60,223 bases of DNA from Deltaproteobacteria bacterium (GTDB lineage Bacteria > Myxococcota_A > UBA9042). The notes beneath the pieces are model-generated. The model was not told the origin of the DNA. It was given only the letters and a program-made list of their open reading frames with translations, and did not search any database. The stretch covers positions 1 through 60,223 of the forward strand of contig VGRO01000014.1 in the NCBI GenBank assembly GCA_016875335.1, written 5' to 3'. Of the stretch, positions 35,123 through 44,660 are shown piece after piece (position 1 is the stretch's first letter; each line of letters begins with the position of its first letter). Both the position numbers and the translations under genes were made by a program.

Positions 35123-36692
35123 AGCCTGTCACCGTCTTGGCGACGCCGGTCTTGGCGTCGAGGAACGTCACCCGGCCCGACGGGTGCAGTTGCGTCACGG
35201 CCATTACGCCGGCCTTGGGCAGAAACCGCGCGTGTTCCGGCTTGGAGCCGAGCGCGTGCTCTGCGGTCAAAAACGACGCCAGCGCTGCCGCCTGCACCGT
35301 GTGCGCCACGCCTTTGGGATCCGGCAGCAAGAACCAGGCCTTGTCCGGCGCCTGCGACAACGCCACGCCGCTCGGCTTGACAGGCGTCAGAACCAACTTG
35401 GAATAGCCGGTGTCCAGGTCGAGTAGCGTGTATCCGTCGGCGTCGTCGACGAACTTTTCAGTCGGGTCGGTGACCCCTTTGCCAGCGGCCGGCTTGTGCA
35501 GCAGCACAGCCTTGTGGGTGCCGGGCGGCAGGATCACCGAGTCCACCGTCTTCTTGATCGCCACGGCCTGCACCTTGCCGCTCCCGAGCTCGAGGGTCGC
35601 CACCTGCTCGACCCCGTCGACGCTGGTGTAGAGCAGGGCGTACTTGCCGTCGTCGGTCACCCGCGCAAGACCGGCGAACAGGTCGCCCATCGGCGCCAAC
35701 TGCACGTCGAACACCTCCGTCGCCGCCGCCGGCAACGCCACCCTCGCCACCAACTTTGCTTGCCGCAAGACCAGCAGCGCGCCGCCGCCGTTCGGCACCA
35801 GGTCGAGGTCGGTGGGCGTGGCTGGCAGGGCGATGGTGGCGATCTTCTTGCTCGGCAGATGCACCATGCCCAGTTGTTGGCTGTCGGCGTCGCGGACCAC
35901 GGCCCAGGTGCCGTCGTCGGTGGTCTGCACTTCGCGCTCGACCTTGACCAGGAGCTTGGTCGTCACAGGCACCGGCGTGACGATGTCGCCGTTCTTTGCG
36001 GTGGCCAGTGCCACGATGCTGATGCCGTCGTCGGTGACCACCAGGGCCTTGCCGCCGTCCTTGGTGAAGGTGACTTGGCGCGGCCTGAAACCGGTGGAGA
36101 CCGTCAGCGATTCGTCTTTGCCGGCCGCAAGGCGGACGATGCTCACCGCCTGCATGCTGCCCACCGGGTCGCCGGGTTTGGCCTGACCGTAGCCGTACCA
36201 CGCCAGCGCGTGCTGGCCCGCCGGGTCCACCTGCAGCGCGTTGCAGTGCGGCAAGATGGGCAGCGTCGCCACTTCGTCGCCCGCCTCAGTGGACCGAACC
36301 ACCGCGACGTCGTCGGACCCGCGGTGCAACACCACCGCAACGTCTTGGTTGGGCAGTACGCGCACCACGGTCGGCTGGGCGCTGACTTCGACGAGCTGCA
36401 CGGACAGCGTCGCGCCCGAAATGCGCACCAGCCGGTCGCTGTCCGAGGCCGGGATGTACACGAAATTCGGCGAACTTTCCGGCGCGCCGAAGTCCGACTC
36501 GGGTTCCTTTTCGGCTGGGGGCTTGCCGGTAGAGGCGTCCGCCGCGGCGGCACCCCCTGTGTTCGGCCCGGCGCCAGTGCCGTCCATCGTCCATGCCGAG
36601 CTGGTGTCTGCGCCCTCCCACCCGCCAGGGGCACCGCCTGCGCTCGCAGAGCACGCCGCAGCGACCAAAAGGGCCAGGATGGTTGCGCGCAT
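35097..36692 (-). CDS. Beta-propeller lipoprotein, tandem paralogue 1
   Basis: A 531-aa lipoprotein (lipobox AAACSA), Ala/Gly/Thr linker, then the same EPESDFGAPESSPNFVY entry to a seven- or eight-bladed propeller-like domain. Blades carry strings such as DRLVRISGATL, DVAVVLHRGSDDVAVV, FRPRQVTFTKDGGKALVV. The C-terminus GYELNSKVK equals GYELNGKVK of the paralogue. ATG 36692 has AGGGAGG upstream. It is 9 nt from the end of the barrel-like gene before it, so all are in one operon. Confidence 0.8.
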   Translation of the reverse strand: MRATILALLVAAACSASAGGAPGGWEGADTSSAWTMDGTGAGPNTGGAAAADASTGKPPAEKEPESDFGAPESSPNFVYIPASDSDRLVRISGATLSVQLVEVSAQPTVVRVLPNQDVAVVLHRGSDDVAVVRSTEAGDEVATLPILPHCNALQVDPAGQHALAWYGYGQAKPGDPVGSMQAVSIVRLAAGKDESLTVSTGFRPRQVTFTKDGGKALVVTDDGISIVALATAKNGDIVTPVPVTTKLLVKVEREVQTTDDGTWAVVRDADSQQLGMVHLPSKKIATIALPATPTDLDLVPNGGGALLVLRQAKLVARVALPAAATEVFDVQLAPMGDLFAGLARVTDDGKYALLYTSVDGVEQVATLELGSGKVQAVAIKKTVDSVILPPGTHKAVLLHKPAAGKGVTDPTEKFVDDADGYTLLDLDTGYSKLVLTPVKPSGVALSQAPDKAWFLLPDPKGVAHTVQAAALASFLTAEHALGSKPEHARFLPKAGVMAVTQLHPSGRVTFLDAKTGVAKTVTGYELNSKVK

Positions 36693-36701
36693 GGGTCCTC
36701 C

Positions 36702-37373
36702 CTAGAAGCGAACCAGGAACGACAGGCGCTGGAACAAACCGGCCAGTGTCGCGCCGCCCAGCGGCAAATCGCGCTGGGTCAGGGCGGGCGAAAGATCGCG
36801 CTGGCTTTGCAGCGTCCAGTCTCCGCCAGCCAGTTGGACCCAGCCCATCTCGTAGCCGACGCCGACCGTGAAGCGCCAGCGGGCACTGGGCGATCGGCTC
36901 CACGTGGCCGGCGACATCAGCGCGTCAAGGCCCAACGCCGCCACACCCAACGGCAGCACCTGCGATCCCGAAAACGTCGCGGCCCCAAGGGTGCGCTCGT
37001 GGTCGACCCACGCGGCGCCAAGACCCAACCGACCGTAGGGGTGCAGCCACGACGCCAATTCGCGGGCATAGCGCACATCGATCGACGCTGCGTGGCCGCG
37101 CGTCGTCGGCGGCGTTCCCTCTTCCGCCGGGCGCCACCAGCTGAGGCCGACCTGCACGCCGCGCGCCACCGCACCGTGGGCGCGCAGCCAGGCGCCGCTC
37201 CAAAGGTTGTGTGCGAGCAGCGCTGCGCCGCTTTGGGTGCCGACGCGCATCCAGCCATTGCCGAGGTCGACGCCGAGCACTACCGGTTCGACGACCATGG
37301 GAGTCTCGCCGTGGACGGGCGTGGCCACAGCGGCAACGGCGACTGCGAGGGCGAGGATTCTGGCGGCGTTCAT
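36702..37373 (-). CDS. Outer-membrane barrel-like protein
   Basis: A 223-aa exported protein, signal peptide ending near TPVHGE, then alternating strands (GVDLGNGWMRVGT, VQVGLSWWRP, VGVGYEMGWVQL) and a terminal LSFLVRF, with the C-terminal Phe usual for outer-membrane barrels. Start ATG 37373 overlaps the TGA of the split propeller gene (ATGA) and has GGAGG 5 nt upstream. Confidence 0.75.
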   Translation of the reverse strand: MNAARILALAVAVAAVATPVHGETPMVVEPVVLGVDLGNGWMRVGTQSGAALLAHNLWSGAWLRAHGAVARGVQVGLSWWRPAEEGTPPTTRGHAASIDVRYARELASWLHPYGRLGLGAAWVDHERTLGAATFSGSQVLPLGVAALGLDALMSPATWSRSPSARWRFTVGVGYEMGWVQLAGGDWTLQSQRDLSPALTQRDLPLGGATLAGLFQRLSFLVRF

Positions 37374-38917
37374 TTCGCCTCCTTCTGCAAAAGGCCGTCG
37401 AGGGCAAACGCTTCGGCAAACCGCAGCTTGGCCGCCGCCAGGTCGCCCTGCGGCGCCGCGAGCACCCAGTTGCCCCAATCGCCGCCGCCCCCAAGGACCG
37501 CCACGCCCGAGCCGCCCAGCGGCGCCAGGTGCTGGGGCCCTGGCATGCCGACGTTGACCGTCGTGCCAGCCAAGGTGGTCAGGTCGATGCGCGACAGCCG
37601 CAACCCGGTGGCGGTGCTTCCGAGCACGAACGCCGTAGGCGCCGCCGGGGTGGTCGCCAGGACGCCGACCAGCTCTCCCGTGCCTTGGAACTCCGTGATA
37701 TTGCCAGTTTGTGGGTTGACCAATGCCAGCGGGGCCGCGCTCGACGCCAGTTGCACCAGCAAAAGTTGCCCGGCCGGCGTCACACCCTGCACAACGGCAC
37801 TGAAGTCGAGACGCCGTACGGCCTTGCCCTTCTTCTTTGGCAGATCGTCCAGGTCGACGAGGTGCCCGGCGGCGACAGTCTTGCCGCCGTGCCACGCAAA
37901 AAGCCGCTGCTTGCCATCGGAGCCCGCGATGGGCACGAACCTGGACACTGCGGCGCCCAGGGGAATCTCCAGGCCCGTCCCGGTCCCCGGGTCGAGCAAA
38001 CCCAACGTCTTGCTGCCAAAATTGGCGGTCAGCGCCCGCAGCCCTTCTTTGGGCTCGAACAGGTGCAGGTCCACCGGGGTCGCGCCAGCTGCCACCTGAT
38101 CCAGGGTCGCCGTCAGCTACGCTGGATTCAGATCGATGGCGATGTGCACGACATCGTTCAGCCCAGATGCGATGAGGTACAAATCGACCTTGCCCGCCGA
38201 GGCCCGCACCACGGCTCGCGATGGCGTGATTGCGCTTTGGGTCTGCGCCGACAGCGGCACGGTCAGCCCGCGCACGGTTCCGGCCGGCGTGAAGTCGGCG
38301 ATGCCCACGCGCCCTTGCGTCTCGGCCCACAGGATGCGGTGCTTGCCGTCCGCGGCGTCCACGGGCGCGGTGACCCGGGCGCGCAGCGGCGCCTTGCCGA
38401 GCGAGGGCAGCGTGGCTAACACCGGGTTGCCCTTGCCGGCCGGTTTGTCCAAGTCCACGAGCGCCACTTCGTCGCTATTGACCAGGGTCGTGCCGAGGCT
38501 GCCTTGCTGCGGGTGCCACAGCGCCACGGCCAGACCGTCGTCGCTGCTCGCGAGTCCGGCGAACTCGGTGGGCAGCGCGATGGTCTTGATGGTCACGGCA
38601 TCCGTCACGGTCAGCACCCGACCGGTCTTGTCGAGCAGGACGGCCCGTTTTCCGTCGGCGGTGATCAGGCGATCGGCGTCGGCGCGCGGGTGATCGAGGT
38701 GGCGCACCACCAGCTCTGCGCCATGGGCCGCCAGGATGTCCAAGCGTTTGCCGTCCGCGTTGGCGAGCACGATGCCCGCGGTCACCGCCAGAGGCTGGCT
38801 GTGCACCGACTCGGCGACGGGTGGGGGAGTCGGGCAGCCGGCCAACATCGTCCCGAGGACGAGCAGCCACTCCGGGCCGGATCGCCTGCGTCGGCTGAGC
38901 TCTCGGAAACGCGGCAT
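37370..38917 (-). pseudogene. Beta-propeller lipoprotein interrupted by an in-frame TAG
   Basis: From ATG 38917 (AGGAGG upstream; lipobox MLAGC) an open frame runs 266 codons to TAG at 38119-38117, in the sequence AIDLNPA-stop-LTATLDQVA. The same frame then continues open for another 248 codons to the TGA at 37372-37370. Joined, the protein would be about 515 residues, close to its propeller neighbours (531 and 553), and both halves show the same strand periodicity (GKRAVLLDKTGRVLTV; NFGSKTLGLLDPGTG). A GTG at 38095 could restart the second half. Interpretations: nonsense mutation (for example CAG to TAG), read-through, two polypeptides, or a sequencing error. Confidence 0.75.
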
Positions 38918-39175
38918 GGGGCCTCCTGGCAGTAGCAATGGGGGCAGCGTACGCCTTTTCACGCCCGGCGCAATCCCGCCCCAGCCCGCCGTGACGCAAA
39001 CGCCATGCACGCCTGGGCGCGCCGGGAGGATCTGAAAAATACTCCTGATTTCAACGTGATGAACGATCCCACCCACCGTGCGCGGCGCCGCTGGCCCGGC
39101 CGCCAAAGTCGTGTACACTGTGGCGCTCACCGCCTCGGCCGGCGCCGTTCCCGGCTTGCACGGAGGAACCCTTCC

Positions 39176-41329
39176 ATGACCGCAACTGCTCCTCTCCTGG
39201 ATCTGCGCTCGGGCCGCCGTGTGGCTGCCATGTTGCCGCCTTTGCTCGCGCTTGCTGTCGCGGTTGCGGTGCCTGCCATGGCGGCGGTGCCCGCGACCGC
39301 GCTCATCGAGGGGTCGCTGGCGACGTCGGGCGGCGCACCTGCGGCGGACGGCAACTATGGCGTCAAGCTCGGCTTGTACAAGGACGCCGTCGGCGGCGCG
39401 GCGCTGTGGAGCGAGCAGGTCAGCGTGGCCGTCGCGGCCGGGCAGTTCCAGCACGCGCTCGGATCGGCGGCCCCGCTCGGCCAGGCCGTGCTGCTGCAGG
39501 CCGCCTACATCGGCATCGCCGTTGGCTCCGACCCCGAACTGCCCCGCAAGCCCTTGCACGCCGTGCTTTTTGCCGCGCGCGCTGGCACGGCCGAGGCCAT
39601 CGCGTGCTCGGGTTGCATCAGCGCCGCCCATCTCGACGCCGCGCTGCAAAGCGACCTCAAGAACGTCATCAAGGCCAGCGATCTCTCCGACGTCGCCAAG
39701 TCTGGGGCGTACGGTGACCTGCAAGGATTGCCGAACCTGGCGGCCTACGCCAAGACCGCGGATCTCAAGAAAGTTGCGCTGACCGGAGCGTACGCGGATC
39801 TCAGCGGTCTGCCGGTGCTGGCCAAAGTGGATTCGGCATGCGGCACCAACCTGGTCGTCAAGGGCATCAAGGCCGACGGCAGCTTGGACTGCACCGCGGG
39901 CGGCGGCGGAACCCTGCCGGCAGACGGCATCGACGACGTGTCCAATGGGCTGATATTCAATACGTTTGTCGACAGCAAGGCGGGCACGACCGACGTGCAG
40001 ATTCCCGATTTTGCCGGGCCGGGTGTCACCGACACCCTGGAGTTCCCGGACATCGGCACCGCCCAGAAAATCTGGGTCGCGGTCAACCTGCAGAACTCGG
40101 ACATCAGCGCGATCAAAGTCGAGCTCTATGGCCCGGGCATGTCGGCGCCGTACATCGTCTACTCGGGTGGCAAGACCGGCAACTCGTTCAACCTCAAGTT
40201 CAACGACGACACCCCGCTCGCACAAGGCGATATGAACAAGGACTGGGTCGGCAAGAACATCAAGGGCCTGTGGTCGCTGACGGTCCGCGACAGCAAGGAC
40301 AACGTCACGGGCAACATCGACGGCAAGTTCAGCTGGTCGATGAACGTGCAGACCCTGTCGAACAAGAAGATCCAGGTCAAGGGCGACCTCATCGTCGATG
40401 GCAAGATCACGACCGGCGGCAGCGATTTCACCCAGAGCGCCGTGGATTTCCAGATTTGCAGCCTGACGGCGGCGCAAGGCCCGTGCGTTGCCGGCTTCAC
40501 CAAGGCGCGCACCTTCCTGGACGCGGCCAAGCACTGCGCGGCGATGAAGGCGGACATCTGCACGGACAGCCAAGCCTTTGCGGCACGCCGCCAGTCGATT
40601 TGGAACCTGCAGCCCAGTTGGACCAACTCGTTCGCCGACAACGACAGCACCAACTACTGGCAGATCAACAACGGCGGCACCGGTGACAACCACCCGGACA
40701 CATCAATGTACCTGACCCCTTGCTGCTACAACGTCACCCCGCAGCAGGCCAACGAGCAGAAGGTCTCGGGCATCCGAGTGCTCAAGGTCAACAACAACGA
40801 AAACGCCACGTGGGAGCAAGCGGTCGACGCCTGCATGGCCGTCAACGCCGACCTGTGCGACAAGGGCCAGTACTACATCTTGAGGCAGCAGGGCATCCTC
40901 GGCGCCCGCATGTGGGCGAGCGACCACTCAGACAACGACGGCCAGGTGTGCAACTCGTCGATCGGCAACACCAGCGACGACACCAACCCTGGCGAGAAGT
41001 ACGGGTACGCGTGCTGCGCGACCGACCGCACCACGCTGGCGTGCCAGTCGCCCAGCTTCGACGTCGGCGGTGTCTGCGTCGCCAAGGTCTTCAACAGCAA
41101 CAACTACGCGTTTTCGACCGCGTCGTCTTCTTGCGCCAGCATGGGAGCCCGCATCTGCTCGATTTCGCAATCCGCCGTCCTGCGCAGTGCGGGCCAGATC
41201 AACACCAGCGGCAACTGGACAGCCTCCCACAGCGACAACGATGGCAACCAGGCGGGCATCGGCGTCGGCAACAGCATGAACGACAACCCGACAGACGGTC
41301 AGAATTGGGCGTACGCCTGCTGCTTCTGA
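39176..41329 (+). CDS. Secreted protein with P-domain-like module and three Cys-rich C-terminal repeats
   Basis: A 717-aa exported protein; ATG 39176 follows GGAGGAA. The signal peptide ends near AMAAVPA. Residues about 40-135 look like a small beta domain, followed by helical linker repeats of the form GAYxDLxGLPxLA. Residues about 260-405 resemble a proprotein-convertase P domain (IPDFAGPGVTDTLEFP, KVELYGPGMSAPYIV, KGLWSLTVRDSKDN). The C-terminal 290 residues contain three related modules, each with an early Cys pattern, a SFADND or SHSDNDG block and a terminal CC (LTPCCYN, GYACCAT, YACCF). It is likely a disulfide-rich extracellular protein, perhaps an adhesin. The 258-nt upstream gap has no clear promoter. 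Confidence 0.75.
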   Translation: MTATAPLLDLRSGRRVAAMLPPLLALAVAVAVPAMAAVPATALIEGSLATSGGAPAADGNYGVKLGLYKDAVGGAALWSEQVSVAVAAGQFQHALGSAAPLGQAVLLQAAYIGIAVGSDPELPRKPLHAVLFAARAGTAEAIACSGCISAAHLDAALQSDLKNVIKASDLSDVAKSGAYGDLQGLPNLAAYAKTADLKKVALTGAYADLSGLPVLAKVDSACGTNLVVKGIKADGSLDCTAGGGGTLPADGIDDVSNGLIFNTFVDSKAGTTDVQIPDFAGPGVTDTLEFPDIGTAQKIWVAVNLQNSDISAIKVELYGPGMSAPYIVYSGGKTGNSFNLKFNDDTPLAQGDMNKDWVGKNIKGLWSLTVRDSKDNVTGNIDGKFSWSMNVQTLSNKKIQVKGDLIVDGKITTGGSDFTQSAVDFQICSLTAAQGPCVAGFTKARTFLDAAKHCAAMKADICTDSQAFAARRQSIWNLQPSWTNSFADNDSTNYWQINNGGTGDNHPDTSMYLTPCCYNVTPQQANEQKVSGIRVLKVNNNENATWEQAVDACMAVNADLCDKGQYYILRQQGILGARMWASDHSDNDGQVCNSSIGNTSDDTNPGEKYGYACCATDRTTLACQSPSFDVGGVCVAKVFNSNNYAFSTASSSCASMGARICSISQSAVLRSAGQINTSGNWTASHSDNDGNQAGIGVGNSMNDNPTDGQNWAYACCF

Positions 41330-41373
41330 TCCAGGTTCCACACACGCGGCGGTAGGCCGCTCCCGAGGGTCCC

Positions 41374-42540
41374 ATGTGGATTGGCCTTGGCCTGCTGCGC
41401 GCGGGAATTGCGACCCTCGCCCTCTTGGCGGCGCTTCCGGCTCACGCGCGCAGACCGTTCGAGAACACCGACCTTTTCACCGGCCACAGCATCCGCCAGT
41501 CCAGCAAGGACCGGCGCTTGGCCGCGGGCGTCAACCTGCACGCGGCGCCGGTGCCCTATGTCGCGCGCAAGGCCTTGACCCAGGCCGTTTCTGCCGCGAA
41601 GTCGGTGTACCCGGACGCCGAGGCGATGGTCAGCGTCCTGGAGAAAAGCGACGCCAGCAAGGTCCACGCCCTCGCGGCGGCCAAAAACGTCGACGGCACC
41701 AAGAAGCAATTGCGCGACGACTTGAAGAAGGCGGGCGTGACGCCCACGGCCGCACAGACCAAGGCCATCGACAACATCAGCGCCAGCAACATCGAACAGG
41801 TCGAGGCCATCAGCGCCGTGGCGATGGGCCAGGGCAGCGACGGCGCCTTCGTGTTCGGCTTGGAGCCGTGGGCCGAGTACAACTTTGGCACCTGGGATGT
41901 CACCGCCGCCCTTCCGCTGGCCGGCTTTTCCAGCGGCGATGGCAGCAAGTTCAGCGTCGGCAACCTGAACCTGGACGTGCGGGCCGGTTCGCGTAAGAGC
42001 CTCATTGGTGCTGGGGGTGTGTACCTGCCCTTGGCCATTGGCTGGACGGGCGGTCTGTCGCTCTATTTGCCGACCGGGACCAGCGACGCGAACCAGGTCG
42101 CGCTCTCCAATGTGCTGGTGTTGCCCAAGTACTTGCACGAGTACATGAGCATCCAGCCCTACGGCATCTTCGGCGCCGAGGCGCTGATCTTCAGCGCGCA
42201 ATTGCGTTTGGAGTACACGCACATGCTGGCCCTGCGCGGCAACCCGGCATTCGACAACGTCGGCTATCTGAACTGGGCCGCGTCGCTGGTCACGCGCGCC
42301 TGGATCATTGACCTGGTCGCCGAGTTCGACGGGCTCAAGGAAATGTACAACGCTCCGGCCATGAACGATGTATTCGCCACATTGGGTGGCCGATTGGGTC
42401 TGGGTCCGCTGCGTCTCGGCCTGGGAGCGCGCATGCCGATTACCACCCCGAGCGCTACCGCAAGCGAGCGCAGCTTCGGCGTGTCGTTCGCCAACATCGC
42501 GAAATTCAACATTCTGTTGCAAGGTTTCCTGACGTTCTGA
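41374..42540 (+). CDS. Outer-membrane beta-barrel-like protein
   Basis: A 388-aa exported protein. Signal peptide ends at LPAHAR. Residues about 60-145 are helical and Lys/Ala-rich. From about 155 there are alternating transmembrane-strand-like segments (FVFGLEPWAEYNFG, GGLSLYLPTGTS, LIFSAQLRLEYTHML, LGLGPLRLGLGARM), ending QGFLTF with terminal Phe. It probably sits in the outer membrane. It follows the P-domain protein by 44 nt and may export or anchor it (inference). Confidence 0.75.
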   Translation: MWIGLGLLRAGIATLALLAALPAHARRPFENTDLFTGHSIRQSSKDRRLAAGVNLHAAPVPYVARKALTQAVSAAKSVYPDAEAMVSVLEKSDASKVHALAAAKNVDGTKKQLRDDLKKAGVTPTAAQTKAIDNISASNIEQVEAISAVAMGQGSDGAFVFGLEPWAEYNFGTWDVTAALPLAGFSSGDGSKFSVGNLNLDVRAGSRKSLIGAGGVYLPLAIGWTGGLSLYLPTGTSDANQVALSNVLVLPKYLHEYMSIQPYGIFGAEALIFSAQLRLEYTHMLALRGNPAFDNVGYLNWAASLVTRAWIIDLVAEFDGLKEMYNAPAMNDVFATLGGRLGLGPLRLGLGARMPITTPSATASERSFGVSFANIAKFNILLQGFLTF

Positions 42541-42544
42541 ACGG

Positions 42545-42587
42545 ACCCCCCCTTTATTCAGATTCATGAATTGGCAGGCATTTTCGA
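42545..42587 (-). repeat. A-tract/TGAACAA/G-run element, copy R5
   Basis: Minus-strand reading: GTCGAAAA, 20 nt, then TGAATAAA (one change in the core) and seven G, followed by TCCGTTCA. It fills the gap between the convergent barrel and CoA-disulfide reductase genes and points into the barrel gene's 3' end. Confidence 0.8.
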
Positions 42588-42605
42588 CGGCGGCGGATCG
42601 CTGCC

Positions 42606-44291
42606 TCAGGCCGGCGCGCCAGCGTCACATTGCAACATGCCGCCGGTCAGATTGCGCACGCGTCCAAAGCCGCTTTGCGACAGGATGCGCGCTGCCAGGT
42701 AGCCGCGAAAGCCGACCTTGCAATACACCACCGTGTCGGCGTCCGGGTCGAGTTCGGCCAGCCGGCCGCGCAATTCATCGATCGGCAGGTGGTGCGCCCC
42801 AGGCAAGTGACCGCCCTCGAACTCGCCGGCCGTGCGCACGTCCACCAGTTGCACGGGTCTCTGTGCCGACCGTTCGGCCTGGAGCGCGGCGCAGGTCACC
42901 GTCTGCACCTCATTGCGGGCGACGTTGCTTGCTGCGAAGCCCGCCATGATGACTGGGTCGCGGGCCGACGAGAACTGCGGGGCATAGGCGAGGTCCAATT
43001 CCTCCAAGTCCATCACCGTCATGCCTGCCTGCAACGCGGTCGCGAGGACGTCGATGCGCTTGTCCACCCCGGCCTCGCCGACGATCTGGCCGCCCAAAAG
43101 CCGATGGGTCGCGCGGTCGGCGACGAGCTTGAGATGCATGAGCGACGCGCCCGGGTAGTAGCCCGCGTGGTCCAGCGAGTGGGTTTGCGTCACCTGCACG
43201 TCGAAACCGGCAGCGCGCGCCTCGCGCTCGGACAGGCCGGTCTTGGCGGCGGTGATGCCCATGGTCTCGACGATAGCGGTGCCAAGCGCCCCCGGGAACC
43301 GCAGGTCGCCTCCCGCCGCGTTGGCGCCGGCCACCCGGCCCTGCTTGCCTGCCGGGCCTGCGAGCGGCATGCGCACAGCCTGGCCGGTCACGCGCTGCAC
43401 CACCTCGACGGCGTCTCCGGCGGCGTAGATGTCGGGGTCGCTGGTGCGCTGGCGGTCGTCCACCGCGATGCCGCCCGTGGCGCCGATGCGCAAGCCCGCT
43501 TCGCGCGCGAGCCGCAGCTCTGGGCGCACGCCAATCGACATCACCACCACGTCGGCAGGCAGCCGCGTGCCGTCGTCGAGCACGGCGGTTCGTACGACCT
43601 GATCGGCACCCACCAGCTCCGTTTCAAGGCCCGCCAGCGCGCGACTGGTCCATACTTCGATGCCCTGGCGCTGCACCTGCGCTTGGACGAACGCGGCCAT
43701 GTCCGGGTCGAATGCCGGCAGCACCTGCGGCTGAAGTTCGACCACCGACACCCTGAGCCCGCGGCGATGCAGGGCCTCGGCGGTCTCCAGGCCGATGAAG
43801 CCAGCGCCGGCTACCACCGCGTGGGTCGGCGCCGCATCGCGCAGCCACTGCAGGATCGCGTCCGAATCGGGGACCGTCTTGACCGTGAACACGTTTCGGG
43901 CGGGCAGACCCGGCAACTCGGGGACTACCGCGCCCGCCCCAGGCGACAAGATCAACTTGTCGTAGGGATGCAACGACCGCTGGCCGGTCTGCACGTTGCG
44001 GACCTCGACGTGCCGCAAGGTGCGGTCGATGCGCATCACCTCGTGGTACACGTGCACCTTGACGGCGAAGCGCCGCCAGAAGCTCTCGGGCGTCTGCAGC
44101 AAAAGCGCGTCGCGCTGCGCGATGTCGCCGCCCACGTAGTACGGCAGCCCGCAGTTGGCGAACGACACGTGCGGGCCGCGCTCGAACAGGGTAATGTCGG
44201 CGTGTTCATTCGTCCGTCTGGCCTTGGCGGCCGCGCTGGCTCCGCCGGCCACGCCGCCGACGATCACGATGCGCAAGGGTTGGGTGTCCAT
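42606..44291 (-). CDS. CoA-disulfide reductase-like flavoprotein fused to rhodanese domain
   Basis: A 561-aa flavoprotein. N-terminal FAD motif VGGVAGGASAA, single active-site Cys47 in SFANCGLPYY (the CoADR/Npx single-cysteine type), NAD-binding VVAGAGFIGLETAE, and FAD motif YAAGDAVEV. The last 100 residues form a rhodanese domain with its Cys in VVYCKVGFRG. Such fusions reduce CoA disulfides or CoA persulfides and polysulfides. ATG 44291 follows AGGAGG. It lies 9 nt from a small zinc-ribbon gene and is probably co-transcribed with it. Confidence 0.92.
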   Translation of the reverse strand: MDTQPLRIVIVGGVAGGASAAAKARRTNEHADITLFERGPHVSFANCGLPYYVGGDIAQRDALLLQTPESFWRRFAVKVHVYHEVMRIDRTLRHVEVRNVQTGQRSLHPYDKLILSPGAGAVVPELPGLPARNVFTVKTVPDSDAILQWLRDAAPTHAVVAGAGFIGLETAEALHRRGLRVSVVELQPQVLPAFDPDMAAFVQAQVQRQGIEVWTSRALAGLETELVGADQVVRTAVLDDGTRLPADVVVMSIGVRPELRLAREAGLRIGATGGIAVDDRQRTSDPDIYAAGDAVEVVQRVTGQAVRMPLAGPAGKQGRVAGANAAGGDLRFPGALGTAIVETMGITAAKTGLSEREARAAGFDVQVTQTHSLDHAGYYPGASLMHLKLVADRATHRLLGGQIVGEAGVDKRIDVLATALQAGMTVMDLEELDLAYAPQFSSARDPVIMAGFAASNVARNEVQTVTCAALQAERSAQRPVQLVDVRTAGEFEGGHLPGAHHLPIDELRGRLAELDPDADTVVYCKVGFRGYLAARILSQSGFGRVRNLTGGMLQCDAGAPA

Positions 44292-44300
44292 GGATGCCTC

Positions 44301-44492
44301 CTATTTGCCAGCCGTCTTGCGGCCGATCGCCCACCACGGGGCGGCTGCGGCGGCCGGAACGGGCTGTGCCGGTTTCTCTCGGCAAATGCAGCGGTTTGCC
44401 TTTGGCACATCGCCGAGCACCTGCTCGACATGGGCGCCGCAGCCGGCGAAAGTAGGTTTGCCACAGGTGGAACAGGTCACGCGACGACACAT
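44301..44492 (-). CDS. Small zinc-ribbon-like protein
   Basis: 63 aa. The N-terminus MCRRVTCSTCGKPTFAGC and later RCICRE give two Cys pairs, CxxC and CxC, plus a His (GAHVEQVL), enough for a zinc site. Short proteins starting with this Cys pattern and CGxH are widespread in GC-rich bacteria; function unknown. ATG 44492 follows GAGGAG. It is 9 nt upstream of the CoA-disulfide reductase-rhodanese gene. A role in sulfur or redox handling is inference. Confidence 0.75.
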   Translation of the reverse strand: MCRRVTCSTCGKPTFAGCGAHVEQVLGDVPKANRCICREKPAQPVPAAAAAPWWAIGRKTAGK

Positions 44493-44580
44493 GGTCCGGG
44501 TCTCCTCGGCCGCAGGGTACGGAGCGGCACTGGATCTTGGAGGCGCCGGCTGGCGAAAAGGATTCACTGCACGCTACGAT

Positions 44581-44623
44581 GTCAAAAAAGCCAGCATATT
44601 CAGCATTCTGAACAATGGGGGGG
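44581..44623 (+). repeat. A-tract/TGAACAA/G-run element, copy R6
   Basis: GTCAAAAAA, 19 nt, then TGAACAAT and seven G, followed by ATCGTG. First of two tandem copies 81 bp apart upstream of the ECF sigma gene. Confidence 0.8.
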
Positions 44624-44660
44624 ATCGTGTTGTCCCGGCCGGGGCCTCGATCGCGGTGCC

